This document shows positions 10,979-21,629 of a DNA stretch of 30,366 nucleotides, piece by piece. Every line of letters starts with the position of its first letter. Within the stretch, counting starts at the first letter, position 1. The notes beneath the pieces were generated by a model. It worked only from the letters and a program-made list of their open reading frames with translations. It made no database searches and was not told the origin of the DNA. The DNA lies in NCBI GenBank assembly GCA_004369085.1, contig ML210352.1, forward strand, positions 21,249 to 51,614, given 5' to 3'. Both the position numbers and the translations under genes were made by a program. This stretch comes from Coprinopsis marcescibilis (Eukaryota > Basidiomycota > Agaricomycetes > Agaricales > Psathyrellaceae).

Positions 10979-13270
10979 TTAGATGGCAGCCTCCTGGAGA
11001 GCTGCTTGTGGGTCGGAGGTTTGGGCAGTTGGCTGGGTCGCCGGTTGGATGGTCGACTGATCCGAAGTCCGACCAAGCTGCGCAGTAGCTTCGACTGGGA
11101 ACACGGGGACTGTACAGATTTCATTCCCTGGGCGAAGTGAGCAATTGCCCTTCCCATGACTATTAAAATGAACCCCTAGCGATCTAAAGACCACTTTCGC
11201 ATAGCACCGATTATACATGCACACAATGGGTCTATCCGGAGGCACCAAGTTGCCGAACCCCAGCTCTCTGTAGAGTTTGTCCAAATGGTCTTGAATGTGT
11301 TGCAAGAGATGCTTGTGGTTCATGATTTGCTCCTCGCATTCCTCGTTCCCATTGTTGTCATGGTCCCAGCAGCATTTCTGCGGGAAACCATGCCAGCTGA
11401 TTCGATTGGGGCCTATGTAGACCGGTTCGACGCTATGCAGAACATTAGCTGGATATCTATGAAAAGAAAGCAATAAATACTCACTGTACATCTGATAGTT
11501 TTGTCAGGTCGAAAACCTGGCGTCTGCGCACAGTGGGTGCCTTGGGCTTTGCGACTGCCCTGAGTCTCGGCTTTGACTGTTTGGGAGCAGCATGCACAGT
11601 CAACTGTCCCGAGATCGCCGGTACACTGTGGTGATCCAGCGCGCAGAATTCAGGACACTCATAGTGAGTGTTGGCCATATAGCTTTGAAACGAGTGTTAG
11701 CCCTTGTCCGTGGTAAAAAATAAAATGTCACATACTGTGAAGTTTGCTGCTGGGCTGCAGCCTTGCTCCTTTTTCTTTTCGACCCCGGGGGCTGCGCCGG
11801 GGCGAAGACTACCGCTTCGAAGGAGGATGGGCTGGCGATTGCGTATTGGAAATCTTGGCTGCGACAGGGGCTATTTTCGCCGAGCTCGCCTTGGAGGTTC
11901 GCGGCAAAATGGGGGTAGTGGGTCGTTCCCATCGCAGGACCTTCGGTATAGGAAGCAAAAGCGTCCTGAGACCCGTAGGAAGGGCTCTGTCTTATCTGGC
12001 TTTGATCCGGATAGGAGGACCACGCTCCACCCTGGATCGCCTGAGTGCGGTAATGACCAGGAAACGGGGCCACCAGCACTGGATCGACGCTTGGCGCAAC
12101 GATTTGATGCCCAGAGGCAGATGCTTGTATTTCGTAATGCTCATGAGAAGGCTGGCGAGCGTTAAATTGGTCTACGAGAGAGGCATAATGGGCTTGCAAC
12201 GCCGGGTTTATTGGGAAGGAACCTTCTTGGGTGGCATGGTACGAGTCATATCGCATGCGCTTATGAGATGGAGCCTCATCTCGATCCAGTGGCTCAAGGT
12301 AAGATGGCGGAGCATTACAAGAGGCCCCAAATTGTGATTGGGCCTGGTAGATGCTCAACGGCACATGTCCTATATTCAAACTATACAAATGCTGGTCAGA
12401 ACAAGTCTCGGGAACCAAGGTAGACACGACTAACCTTGCGGATACCTCTGGCGCAGCAATTTGGTGTTCTTCCTTGGATGCAGCCTGAGGCTGATCATTT
12501 TCGATGGCCTTGGCCTTGTTAGGTTGGTCGACCACATATTGCGCATAGATGTCGGTAGCCTTTTGTTCTTCCCCAGTGACTGAACCATGGGATTGGTGCT
12601 CTGCAGCAATGTTCTTGTTGTCTTCGGGGTCGTTAGCTGCGGACCAATTGTTTTGATAAAGTTCCTGGTGCTGTAACTCTTCGTTTTGGGGGGCTGCCGC
12701 CAAAGCGTGACCATCAGCATTGTCGTCCTCTTGAGGGGTGTCGGAAAAAGAGGGTAGTTCATTGAAATTGAACAAGTCTTCAAACGTCGGTTGCGAGTTG
12801 TAGTCGTAGTCGTTAACGACCGGCGGGTTGGAGGTGACAGAGAAGGACTGATATTCGATTTGGATGGGCAGACCACCTTTCAGCGCGATTTCATGTTGTT
12901 CAAGAGAGCGGGATACTCCGTCGCTTCCTGCGCTTGAGGTATTGCTGAAAATGCGGACGGATGGATGGGAAAAAAAGCAAGTGACAGAAACGTGGCGAAG
13001 TCAGAGGTTGGTTGTAGGATGCCACAGACGACAACAATGCGAGCCAGGTGGTGTCCGGGGAGAGCGTAAGAAGTAGGGGGTTTGAAAGGAGCGATGGAGT
13101 CGATGGAGTCGATGGGAAATGAGTGTAGGTTAGAGGCGACAGGATAAGGCGCAGAAAGAGGGAAAAGTAGAGGGAGAGAGGGAAATCCATCGATAATCAG
13201 CACAATAGTCATAATTAATGGCAGAAGTTACTTACGCATCGAACGGCCAATAGACTGGGTCCAACGCCAT
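10979..13270 (-). CDS. disordered nuclear protein with C-terminal pair of C2H2-like fingers (relative of 5359-8119)
   Basis: Five exons: 13270-13236, 12944-12435, 12380-11736, 11682-11485 and 11432-10979, all joined in phase 2, give 613 residues. Exon 1 (MALDPVYWPFD) is a 35-nt mini-exon followed by a long 291-nt pyrimidine-rich intron. The 54-nt segment 12434-12381 is frame-neutral and could also be retained. The body is acidic, Gln/Ser-rich and disordered, with an NLS-like SKRKRSK before the fingers. Finger 1 is C483/C484-W485...C495...H508...H512; finger 2 is C534-x4-C539...H551...H555. Finger 2 has Tyr536 where the related gene at 5359-8119 has Trp776. The two fingers align with those of that gene (C-x-W...C...L-x2-H and Y/F-R-S-L-x2-H), so the pair probably arose by old tandem duplication. 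A nuclear regulatory role is inferred; no target is known. The first exon is the least certain part. Confidence 0.75.
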
Positions 13271-16267
13271 GTTCTTTGGTGGGTATTCAGAGAACCTAGG
13301 ACTGTAAGAGTTGGAGACGGATGTTGGCAGGAGCAAGAGAGCTGGCAAGTGGCTAAAGAACGCTGTGCTGGTTTAGTTGAGTTTGGTTTCAGGGTCCGGT
13401 CATGATGGCGACATTCCATTTTTACAACAATCAGGCCTCCGACGCATATGTCCGTGCGAACATCTAAAACACAGGATATTCAGGCGGAACCATACACAGT
13501 ATACGTCCAGGCTGCATATTGTGAGCCCTCCACATGGATTGCAGATTAAAATACTTGAAAGTACCTGGAAAAGAAAGAAAATTGGCGGGAAATATTCGGT
13601 CTTGGAGTCATCGCCCGAAAGCTGGACCAACCCCTCGACGGAGGATTTTGCGGGAGCAGCTAGATGTCCAGATGTCAGCCGTCATGTTCCTTGAGTATTA
13701 GTAGATGAATTACCTGAAAGGAAAAGGCCAACGACATTTACATTCTAACGAAGTAGCCAGCGACGGCGGTCGGATTTATGAGCAACGCCGGCGCAATCAA
13801 GTTCAGTCGCTCTGGGATAAGCAGCTCTACATTATCTGCTTGCTTTACGCGCATGCGCCGAGGCAACCAGAGCAGCACACCGCTCTGGAGGGTGCTTTTC
13901 CCTGCTGCGCTCGGGCCCACTGCGCGCCAGGGCTTGGACGCGTCGTGACCCGCGTCACGGGACCGCGCTTCGACACAGCCCCAGCCCCCCAGCCGGCCAC
14001 AGTGCCACTGCTCAGCGTTGAGCTTCGCACCAGACCTGCGACTTGCCTTGCTTCCTGGCTGCAGTGGGGAGCTGCGAGGTCGGACGGTGAGCAGGCGGCG
14101 ATAGTTCTACTGACAGAGTTGCTGGTACGGGAGTCCTAATAGTGCTGGCTCCCACCCTGGGTTGCCAGGAATTTCAGCCTCAATTGCTGCTTTCACTTTA
14201 AAATCACGCACTTTACAAGTGATGCCCAACGAGAAACCAACGATACCGTCGGTCGCAGCATGCGTATTTGCGTGCTCCAGAGTCACAGGGTGGGTCTATC
14301 CGTGCTACTCTGCCGAGCAGCTCCGCACACTGTCAATCACTCTTGGATCTGTGGGCTTTAGTCGAGTTTTCCCAGTCTCTTGGCTTGGCCTGAATGTTGC
14401 CCTCCTCTATTGATAACATGCTCAGAACTCAATATGGACGCTAGGGCTAATCCACCTACCTTGTAAACAGTAGCACCGTATCAACGGGGTGCTAGCACGG
14501 ACGCCCTTTAATTGCTCTTGAGCACGGGGGGTGCCCTATCTTGTAGGCGACAACAATCTGGGTTCTGTCTCTTTTCGCAGTCGGGAGTCCTCCCAAGTTT
14601 CAACTCCACTAAAGCATGCCAGGCGGAGAAAAACACATCTTGACCTCCTCAAGGACAGGTGTAAATCTGTCCGTTGCTGCTCGGACCTCAAATAGGTTGA
14701 CAAGGCGGACTTATTGTCGACCTAATCTCTTATTGCTCAGCACAACTTTTGTTTTCAGAGGGCAAGCAACTCACCGCTGATACAGGAGACAGTCGACGCG
14801 TGTTGAAATTCTCTTAGGAAATGACATATCTCGATGCTCATTTACGCATCAGACTCGTTCTGGGTGCTACTAATGCACAGTCTGCTCTGCTTGTTGTCAG
14901 TATCACGTCGTTATTCAAGAGGGGGACAACTCACAACTCACAAGAGGTTAATGGAGACACTTTACGTGTGTGGCCATCTCCCAAGAGGAAAAAAAATGGC
15001 AATGGATCATTCTGAGTGCAGTTGAATGGTGATACGACGCCCTAGCAGGATATAATCCAGGACACTGGCACGGCGTGGCCTCTGGGTGCGCGATCTGGTC
15101 AGGACACGCCTGTCTCTCCATCCTCGACAGGCGATCATTGGTTGCAGGCTGAAGCTTGATAAAGAAACTGGCATAGCTCGAATGCAAGTTCAAGGAGAAA
15201 TCTGGTCAGATGAAGTCAAACGGTCGTGATAGCGCCCTGTTCAGAACGGTGGAGGCCTGGCCGTGTTCACTGCGAGTGGTGAAATAGAGTGGGTGTCGTG
15301 GTATTCAACCATTCAAAGTAGGTTTGCACGCCTAACATCATTGGACTCTTCCTTCCGAATGTTGAAGAACGAGGTTTCGTTCTCTCCGTTTATGACTGGC
15401 TGAAAATCTTCCGACAGCCCGCGAAACCTGACGATCTTGAAGTTTGGTGTGTAGAACTAGCCCGGCGCTATCCCGATAACTATTCGTTGATTCGACAAAC
15501 GCAGACAATGGAACAGAGTTATATGAGCGAGGAGGCAGTACAGGAGGAAGGCCAAAATCTTGGATACCATTGTCGACCGTGGACGAATTCGCGTGATGAA
15601 TTCAAGTCCCGTTCGTCCTTGTCAACAGCCATCACTTTCTTGCGTACATACTACGATACAAGCATTGTCAGGCCCTAACCCTGCTTCCCCATGGCTTCAC
15701 AATCTCCTGCAGCGCCGAGCGGTTCCATTTGAAAGATGAGGTTATGGTGTCGGGAGCAAAGCTTTTGGAAATTGTGCGATGAATATCGATGAATAGTCAC
15801 TCCAAAGTATCAGCACCAGCATGTCATGTCGCCTGCAACGAAGACATATCAATTCCACCGTCTCACTTGCATTTCACGGCTTCAGGAATGTATATCGAAC
15901 GTGAAATAGCACCGGGAGCGACGACGGCAGCTGCTCAATGAACCATGGGTCTCCAAATAAACATCCCGCACCAGAAGCTCGTCGCCACTGAACGGTAAGT
16001 TCTCTTCGGTCTCTGTACACCACCGTGTCTTACGCGTATTCTCAGCAGATGGGCCACTTATGGCGTCCTGATCGAAGCAGGACATCCATGCTCCAAATTG
16101 TATCCCATGACGTCTTGACAAACAATGTCTCTCATCCTTACTTCGAAGAACTGCCCTTTACGAGTCTGCTGCGGTCAACATTTCCCACCTCCTGCTATTC
16201 TTCACAAATACACCTCCTGTATCTCTCAAAAGCAATTCCACACTCAAAACACACTCTATCATACTGA
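13271..16267. other. 3-kb region without a convincing gene
   Basis: Lies between the divergent starts at 13270 (minus) and 16268 (plus), so it must contain both promoters. About 13840-14100 is markedly GC-rich, with an inverted repeat CGTGAC-CCGC-GTCACG at 13944-13959. The plus-strand frame there (13705-14139) has Ala/Arg/Pro-rich composition typical of spurious frames. An open stretch at 15322-15678 looks more protein-like and is listed separately. No transposon ends or RNA genes were recognised. Confidence 0.45.
15322..15678 (+). pseudogene. possible coding fragment, unidentified
   Basis: An open frame of about 118 codons ending in TAA, without an ATG at its left end; it begins just after AAAGTAG, which could be a splice acceptor. 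The translation looks protein-like, with motifs such as VYDWLKIF, DDLEVWCVELARRYPDNY and YHCRPW, and the first Met is 56 codons in. No upstream exon with a matching donor was found in the preceding 300 bp. It may be a remnant of a gene or transposon, or a chance frame. No family is recognised. Confidence 0.25.
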
Positions 16268-18294
16268 ATGGCTGCCGAGCCACTGGAATTTCTCTTCCCA
16301 GTACCCTCTCCACCGCCATCCAGACTGGCGCCTCCTCACTGGCCCGGTGTATCACCAGAATCGACTAAAGCTTTGCTTACCGCGTTGAAGGACAACCATG
16401 AACGATGGCACATCTTTATAAACGAAAAGCACTTTCACAAGTACGTTTATTAGATTAAAGTTTCAGGGTTTGCACACTCACGGTTCCCCTCAGTCATGCT
16501 CCACATCGTTCTTTGGCATTGTGGGCACTGGGTGCAGACGGGAAAGTCATCACAGCAGGATACAAGAACGACTGCGGTTACGAGAAACCTACCATCCCAC
16601 CTCCGGACAAGATCACGAAGGAGAATTTTACAGAACATCTTGGTGACGAAAGGTGCGTTGTCCATCTTTCACCGTGGACTTGGACCCAGTCTGACGGCTT
16701 TTTAGGTTCTACAAGTCATATGTCGACTTTTTTTCCCATGCTATTCGCGACAGTGGCATCGGAGGTGCACTCGAGGAGTACTTGTTCTCGCCTAAAGCCA
16801 ATGTCGGGGAAACCAATGGGATCCCGCAAGATAAACAACCGAGGATGATGGCGCGGTTCTTCTCTGGGGTAGTCCATCCCCTAATTCATACTGGGAATGG
16901 CGTAGAATTCAACTTACCTGGCCTAGTCGCAGAGGGTAAGCGTCTCGCACCTATTTTGGTACTTCTTCTCATGAAATGGATTTATTTAGGTCTTGCGCAG
17001 ACTGCAGTCCATCCTCCAGCTACGGCCCCCCTGATCCCTCCATCCTTATTCGAAACTTCTACGTTCAAGAATGTCATCGGCATGGCCGAAACTGCCGGCC
17101 GTGCTATTCATAACGCCTTTGGAAGCACTGTCGACAGTCTGGATTTCGCTCTGGACTCGGTGCTTCAAAAGTCCCTCCATATCGGTGACAGCGCTCTCAA
17201 ACCAACAACAGCTTCGTCAAAGAACACAGAATCCGGCGACAATGTCGAAACTGGGGGGGTGCAAACGAAGGACGTCCATGCCCTTGACATATTGGGATGG
17301 GTATCCAAGGCGCTACGAACAGCACCGACGCCAGATGAAAAGAACTCTTTCGACACAGTCATCGGAAAACATGCCCATAGGCTCTTAAAATTCGCAGATT
17401 TATGGAAGCTGGATGCGGATAAGCTGGGGAAAGACGAGAAGTATCTGCATGGGAAGATCGAGGAGTTGGTGTGGATGGTCACCGTTATGTATGGTGTTGG
17501 TGGGTGGACAGGGAGAGGGCAGGAGCAAGATGGCTCGGATGAACATTTCAATGCCGATTTCTTCTTGTATGTCATTTCTGCTGTAATAAAGATGTTCAGA
17601 GCTGACCGTGTTGTGCAGAATGCATCTTGTGACTTCCTCAGTGTTCATCCCATCCATTGCAGCCTCCATCTCGCCCATCGCCCGGGCACGGTTCTTGCAC
17701 TCGTACATGGTCGTCGCACTGGCCATGTACGTCTTTCGCGGATGCCCACCCCTCGATATAGCCAACTTCCAAAAGTTGAAGGATATACCGCCCTCTGGCC
17801 CACAACCCCACCCCAGCAAGGGTACGCTGCCGTCCCCGGACTCGTACGAAGCCGTCAACGCGGATCCGTGGTTGTCGTTGCTCCAGAACACCATTGTACA
17901 TCCAGATGAGCATCTTACCAAGATCCAGCGGTCGCTCTCCAACTGGGCCTCCCAATTTGGTACTCGGATGTTTAGATCCGCTCCTGCGAATAAGGCGATG
18001 GGCGTGAGGGTCGTTGAGGGACACGGTGAGGATGCGGCGGGATTGGGGCTGGGATGGGATATTGATGTTTCTGTTGCGACGGCACCTGCGAACGGGGAGA
18101 CTGTGGGTGACGACCAGACCATTGTGCTGGACTTGGATGGTGCTGATCATCTGGACGGGCTCCTATTTCTGAGAACTGCCGAGTTGACTGCATCGAGGCT
18201 GGGGCGGGTGAGAGAGGGTGAACCTGCCGGTCCCTTCTGGGACTTTTCGGGGTATTACCTGTCTGATGGTTCTGGGAGAAAGGCGCATCTGTAG
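16268..18294 (+). CDS. questin oxidase-like protein (DUF4243)
   Basis: Five exons: 16268-16440, 16494-16652, 16706-16935, 16990-17566 and 17619-18294, with introns of 52-54 nt, encode 604 residues. Family-like features in order: TKALLTALKDNHERWHIF near the N-terminus, the His-rich FHNHAPHRSLALWALGA (residues 56-72), HPLIHTGNGVEFNLPGLVAEG then LAQTAVH (168-195), and DFFLMHLVTSSVF (from about 376). These are the conserved blocks of questin oxidase-like proteins. The founding member opens an anthraquinone ring in Aspergillus polyketide (geodin) biosynthesis; most relatives are uncharacterised. The C-terminal third is longer than in typical members of roughly 450 residues. No polyketide synthase or other tailoring gene is nearby, so a role in secondary metabolism is not supported by context. 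No TATA box was seen; the leader before the ATG is CA/CT-rich. Substrate is unknown. Confidence 0.85.
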
Positions 18295-18499
18295 GGCCTT
18301 GACTTTGATTAGCTCTTGTCTATTTTCTTAATTTCTATGCCCTTTTTGTTGTAAACGTAGTGTTCATGAAACCCAATTCACATTAATCTATGACGCGTCC
18401 GTGAAACCCCTATCTCAGTTCATTAGTCTGCCAGGTTGCGACTACGACGCACTCATATGATCTGATTGCATTGAGCTTTCAACTTTGTGATGTTAACAG

Positions 18500-18700
18500 T
18501 TAACCCAATACGACAAAGTCTGTCAAGCCAGCCCAGTGCGTACATAACATGGTAATAATACTCACCTGAACGGTTTTGCCCACCTCAGAGGCTTTGTCCC
18601 TGTTCCTGACATCGCCGAGAATTGAAAGAAGTTTCGCTAACCTTCTTATCCACCTGTCCCACACCGCCGTTTTCGCCCGACTCACAATCTGTTTCAACAT
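18500..18700 (-). CDS. possible small protein gene, weak
   Basis: On the minus strand an ATG at 18700 opens a basic, helix-like stretch beginning MLKQIVSRAKTAVWDRW. After 45 codons it reaches a canonical splice donor CAG|GTGAGT (intron from 18565). A candidate acceptor ACAAAG near 18484 would give a protein of about 54 residues, ending just beyond the listed frame. The frame given here is the unspliced one. It lies tail to tail with the questin oxidase-like gene. No family is recognised and this could be a chance frame. Confidence 0.2.
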   Translation of the reverse strand: MLKQIVSRAKTAVWDRWIRRLAKLLSILGDVRNRDKASEVGKTVQVSIITMLCTHWAGLTDFVVLG

Positions 18701-18854
18701 CCGCCCAGTCTAGATGGTGAGTCCCAATATATTCGCCGCACTAGCACTCAATGGTGTACTCCTGGTGAAGCTAGCTGGCAGTTGTGAGTTCGTTTCTCAT
18801 CATACTCCGAGTCTTTGCTCACGAGATATTCAACAAATTGTGCCACTAGTCGGC

Positions 18855-19275
18855 ACTCGAAAATTGGTTTTGTTGGGTTGATATGAGGAGATGGATGCTA
18901 GAGCAGGGTCCAAGTCGCTATGAGCGGCAACAGGGTCAATTTGAGGCGTTCTGACGGTCGAAAGCGTTTCGTCGCTGGTTGGCTGGATAACCTTGATCAT
19001 GTAGCCGTGGGCCCAAGCCTGTCCATTCCGAGCTCGTAGCTTGTCCTTTAAGTACAGTGATGCATGTGCGGATACATGTCGGAGTTGGCACGGCTAAAGT
19101 CCTGTAAGAGAGAGCATTGTAGCCGAAAATGTTGAGAGAGTCGATGGCGCAAGATGATGGCAGATTTGACCACGCAAGACTCGGACTCCAGCTTAAGTTG
19201 CAATCGTTGGACATCAAACTCTCGGAACTCTTTGCTCTGGCCTCACAGTATTCGTATTATGCATATTTACATATA
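18855..19275 (+). repeat. degenerate dispersed repeat, copy 2 (pair with 9940-10368)
   Basis: Aligns with 9940-10368 in direct orientation over roughly 400 bp, with shared strings listed there. This copy ends about 280 bp before the Rab18 start codon. Differences are substitutions plus several small indels, so neither copy looks like a constrained coding sequence. Ends are approximate. Confidence 0.7.
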
Positions 19276-19555
19276 CAACGAAATTTCTCCGACTATACAA
19301 ACACTAACGGCCGTCGCTCACCGATGTCGGGTCGAGCGACTGGTACAGTAGTACGGGAAGGGCGGTCCGCACGGCCAAGCGCCCAAATTAGCTGGCAGCC
19401 AAACAAATGCAAACGCAGAGCCTCATTGGTGCAGCAGGGGTCTTCGCGCTGCAGCACAGCCAGTGCGTCATCGAGCGGGGACTGTGCAGACCACGACCTC
19501 TATTTTGCTCTACACCGCACCACAACCTACTCATCTCCTCCTCAACGTCCTCACC

Positions 19556-20469
19556 ATGCCGCCAACAGCAGTTCCACCCCCAATCAACGTCAAGCTCCTC
19601 CTCATCGGCAACTCCAGCGTAGGCAAATCCAGCTTGCTCCTGCGCTTCTCAGATGAGCAGTGGCTCCCAGAAGAAGAGAGCAGTGCTACCATCGGTGTAG
19701 ACTTTCGCGTTAGTTATCAACGTGTACTTGGTTTAATCTGTATATTGACCTTTGATCTAGGTGCACAAGATGGAGGTGAACGGCAAGAGGGTCAAGCTGA
19801 GCATCTGGGTATGTAGGCTTAGCGTCGTCGCACCACCAACGTTGATAGCTGACAAAATGGGATGGGATGATAGGACACAGCAGGTCAGGAACGATTCAGG
19901 ACAATCACTTCGTCGTACTACCGCGGTGCCCAGGGCATCATCCTCGGTACACACACATCCAACCATAACACAATTAATCCTTTTGTTAACCCCACACCAG
20001 TTTACGACGTCGCAAACCGCGAATCATTTGAAGCGCTGCCACGGTGGTACAGCGAACTCGAGACATATGTCAACGAATCAGTAGTCAAGATCCTCGTCGG
20101 TAACAAAGTCGACAAGGTACGCGTCCTGATTTCCTTCCCTTTCTTCTCGACACCAACTCAAATAGCACTACTCCTCTCCAGGAATTCTCCCGCCAAGTCT
20201 CAACCACCGAAGGCCAAACCTTTGCTCACAAGATGAACTCTCTCTTCATCGAAGCAAGCGCCAAAACCGCTGTCGGCGTAAACGACGTCTTCGCCGAGCT
20301 CGTCCAAAAGATCATGGACACCCCAGAACTCTGGGACGCAGACGCCAACAGGGGTGGACAGAATACTGCACATGGTAACGGGGGTGTACCAGGAGGTGTG
20401 CAGGTTGTCGGATTAAATCTGAATCAGCAGGAGCAGGGTGCAGCGCAGGACGGGGGGTGTGCTTGTTAG
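19556..20469 (+). CDS. RAB18: Rab18-type small GTPase
   Basis: A Ras-superfamily switch GTPase; Rab18 acts at the endoplasmic reticulum and lipid droplets in animals. Five exons: 19556-19708, 19761-19808, 19874-19946, 20001-20116 and 20182-20469 give 225 residues, usual for the family. All GTP-binding motifs are present: P-loop GNSSVGKS (18-25), switch I ATIGVDF (44-50) with the effector Thr45, DTAGQERF (68-75), NKVD (126-129) and EASAK (154-158). [18 protein letters not shown] and [13 protein letters not shown] match Rab18 rather than Rab1/8 types. The C-terminus CAC is a double-cysteine CxC signal for geranylgeranylation. A good context CACCATG marks the start. The catalytic Gln72 is present, so it should be an active GTPase. 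No damage was seen. Confidence 0.93.
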
Positions 20470-21629
20470 GTTTGTCCGTTTAAATGTTGTTTGGGAATGC
20501 GAATGGGGGTGCGGACATCCAGCTGGGGCTGGTTAAATTGCCAATCATGCTTGGAATTGCTGCCGCGTTGCTGCCAACGCAGAACGGTAAACGGATAGAT
20601 ACGCCAACGGCGATCCAGAGAGCCGATGACGACCACCATGGCAGCATCTCATAACCCAGAATGTCGAACATCGAATACACACCAATCCTCTATAATGTCG
20701 ACCCATGCACTCAACTCACAGAACACGCGGCACATCATATCGCACCTTATTTATCAAACCATCCAACACCCAACAGTACTCAGGCCTCCACTTAATCCTC
20801 AATGATCAGCTCAATACTCGATACTCAATTCACGACTTCGGACTGACGTTTGCGCGGGTTCATGATATCATGACCAACCATCCCATTTCTCACATCTCAA
20901 CCTTGTACCATATATCAATCTTGCATACATATCAACCCCTTCATTATGAATTATACCAGGAGATCTACACTTGGTTGCAATCGATATGGATGGTATATGA
21001 ACTGCGAACCGGTATGAAGTAATAGGACTATCGGCAGTGCGGCCTGGTCCCTGGATCGGAGCAGGGTCACGGTAACACGCCACAAATTCGAGCGAGGTCG
21101 AGTTCGATGGGTCGGATCTCAGCCAGGTTCCGACTGACAGTCACCTAGTACCTACCCACCTAATCACCTCACGTACGACCCAAGTACAGCCCCAAAGATA
21201 AACCAAAAAACGAAACGAGTAACGTTTAAACAATCCATACATAAAAATTCATGTTTCTGTTTTACAATGCTACACATACAACACACATACTACACAACCG
21301 TACAAAGAGTACAACGCTCGAGGTTTCCTGCATTTACTGTTACAACAAAGACGACAACGATAAAACTGATAATACAAACCCAAGTAAAACGTCGGGCGGT
21401 GGCAAATGGTGGACTAAATGAATGTTGAATGAGGTGGGGACAACAAAAAAAAGCGTAACGAAGGAAACGAACGAGAGAAGAAAACAGCTCGAATAATCAT
21501 ACACACATAGTCTGGTAAGTAGAGAGTTGCAAAAAGGACAAAGTAAACTTAAAACGAGGGTGAGGAGGGTGGCTAATACACATCAAACGGTCCGTCCACA
21601 GGTCATGATAGGCTCATCCAGGATACCAC
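20470..21629. other. intergenic region between convergent genes
   Basis: Lies between the ends of the Rab18 gene (plus) and the FHA gene (minus), so it should mostly be 3' untranslated sequence. Two short frames were considered (minus 20480-20680, plus 20705-21022) but neither has a recognisable domain. From about 21200 it is A-rich and low in complexity. No repeats or RNA genes were seen. Confidence 0.5.

Larger units (their letters stand above)
18295..19555. other. intergenic region upstream of the Rab18 gene
   Basis: Contains the 3' untranslated region of the questin oxidase-like gene, a small minus-strand frame at 18500-18700 with a good splice donor (listed separately), the second copy of the dispersed repeat (18855-19275) and then the presumed promoter and 5' leader of the Rab18 gene, which has no evident TATA box. 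Confidence 0.5.

Noticed and set aside
11433..11484. A 28-nt intron ending at the first CATAG in this interval.
   Set aside because: Too short to be spliced; the next acceptor gives a 52-nt intron with a branch-like CTAAT and the same frame.
13705..14139. 144-codon plus-strand frame.
   Set aside because: GC-rich Ala/Arg/Pro composition with no domain; it looks like a chance frame in a GC-rich stretch.
20480..20680. Minus-strand frame with ILGYEMLPWW followed by a hydrophobic stretch, briefly considered as a small mitochondrial ATP synthase subunit.
   Set aside because: Only a few residues resemble the family, the remainder does not, there is no splice pattern, and it lies in the 3' flank of the Rab18 gene.
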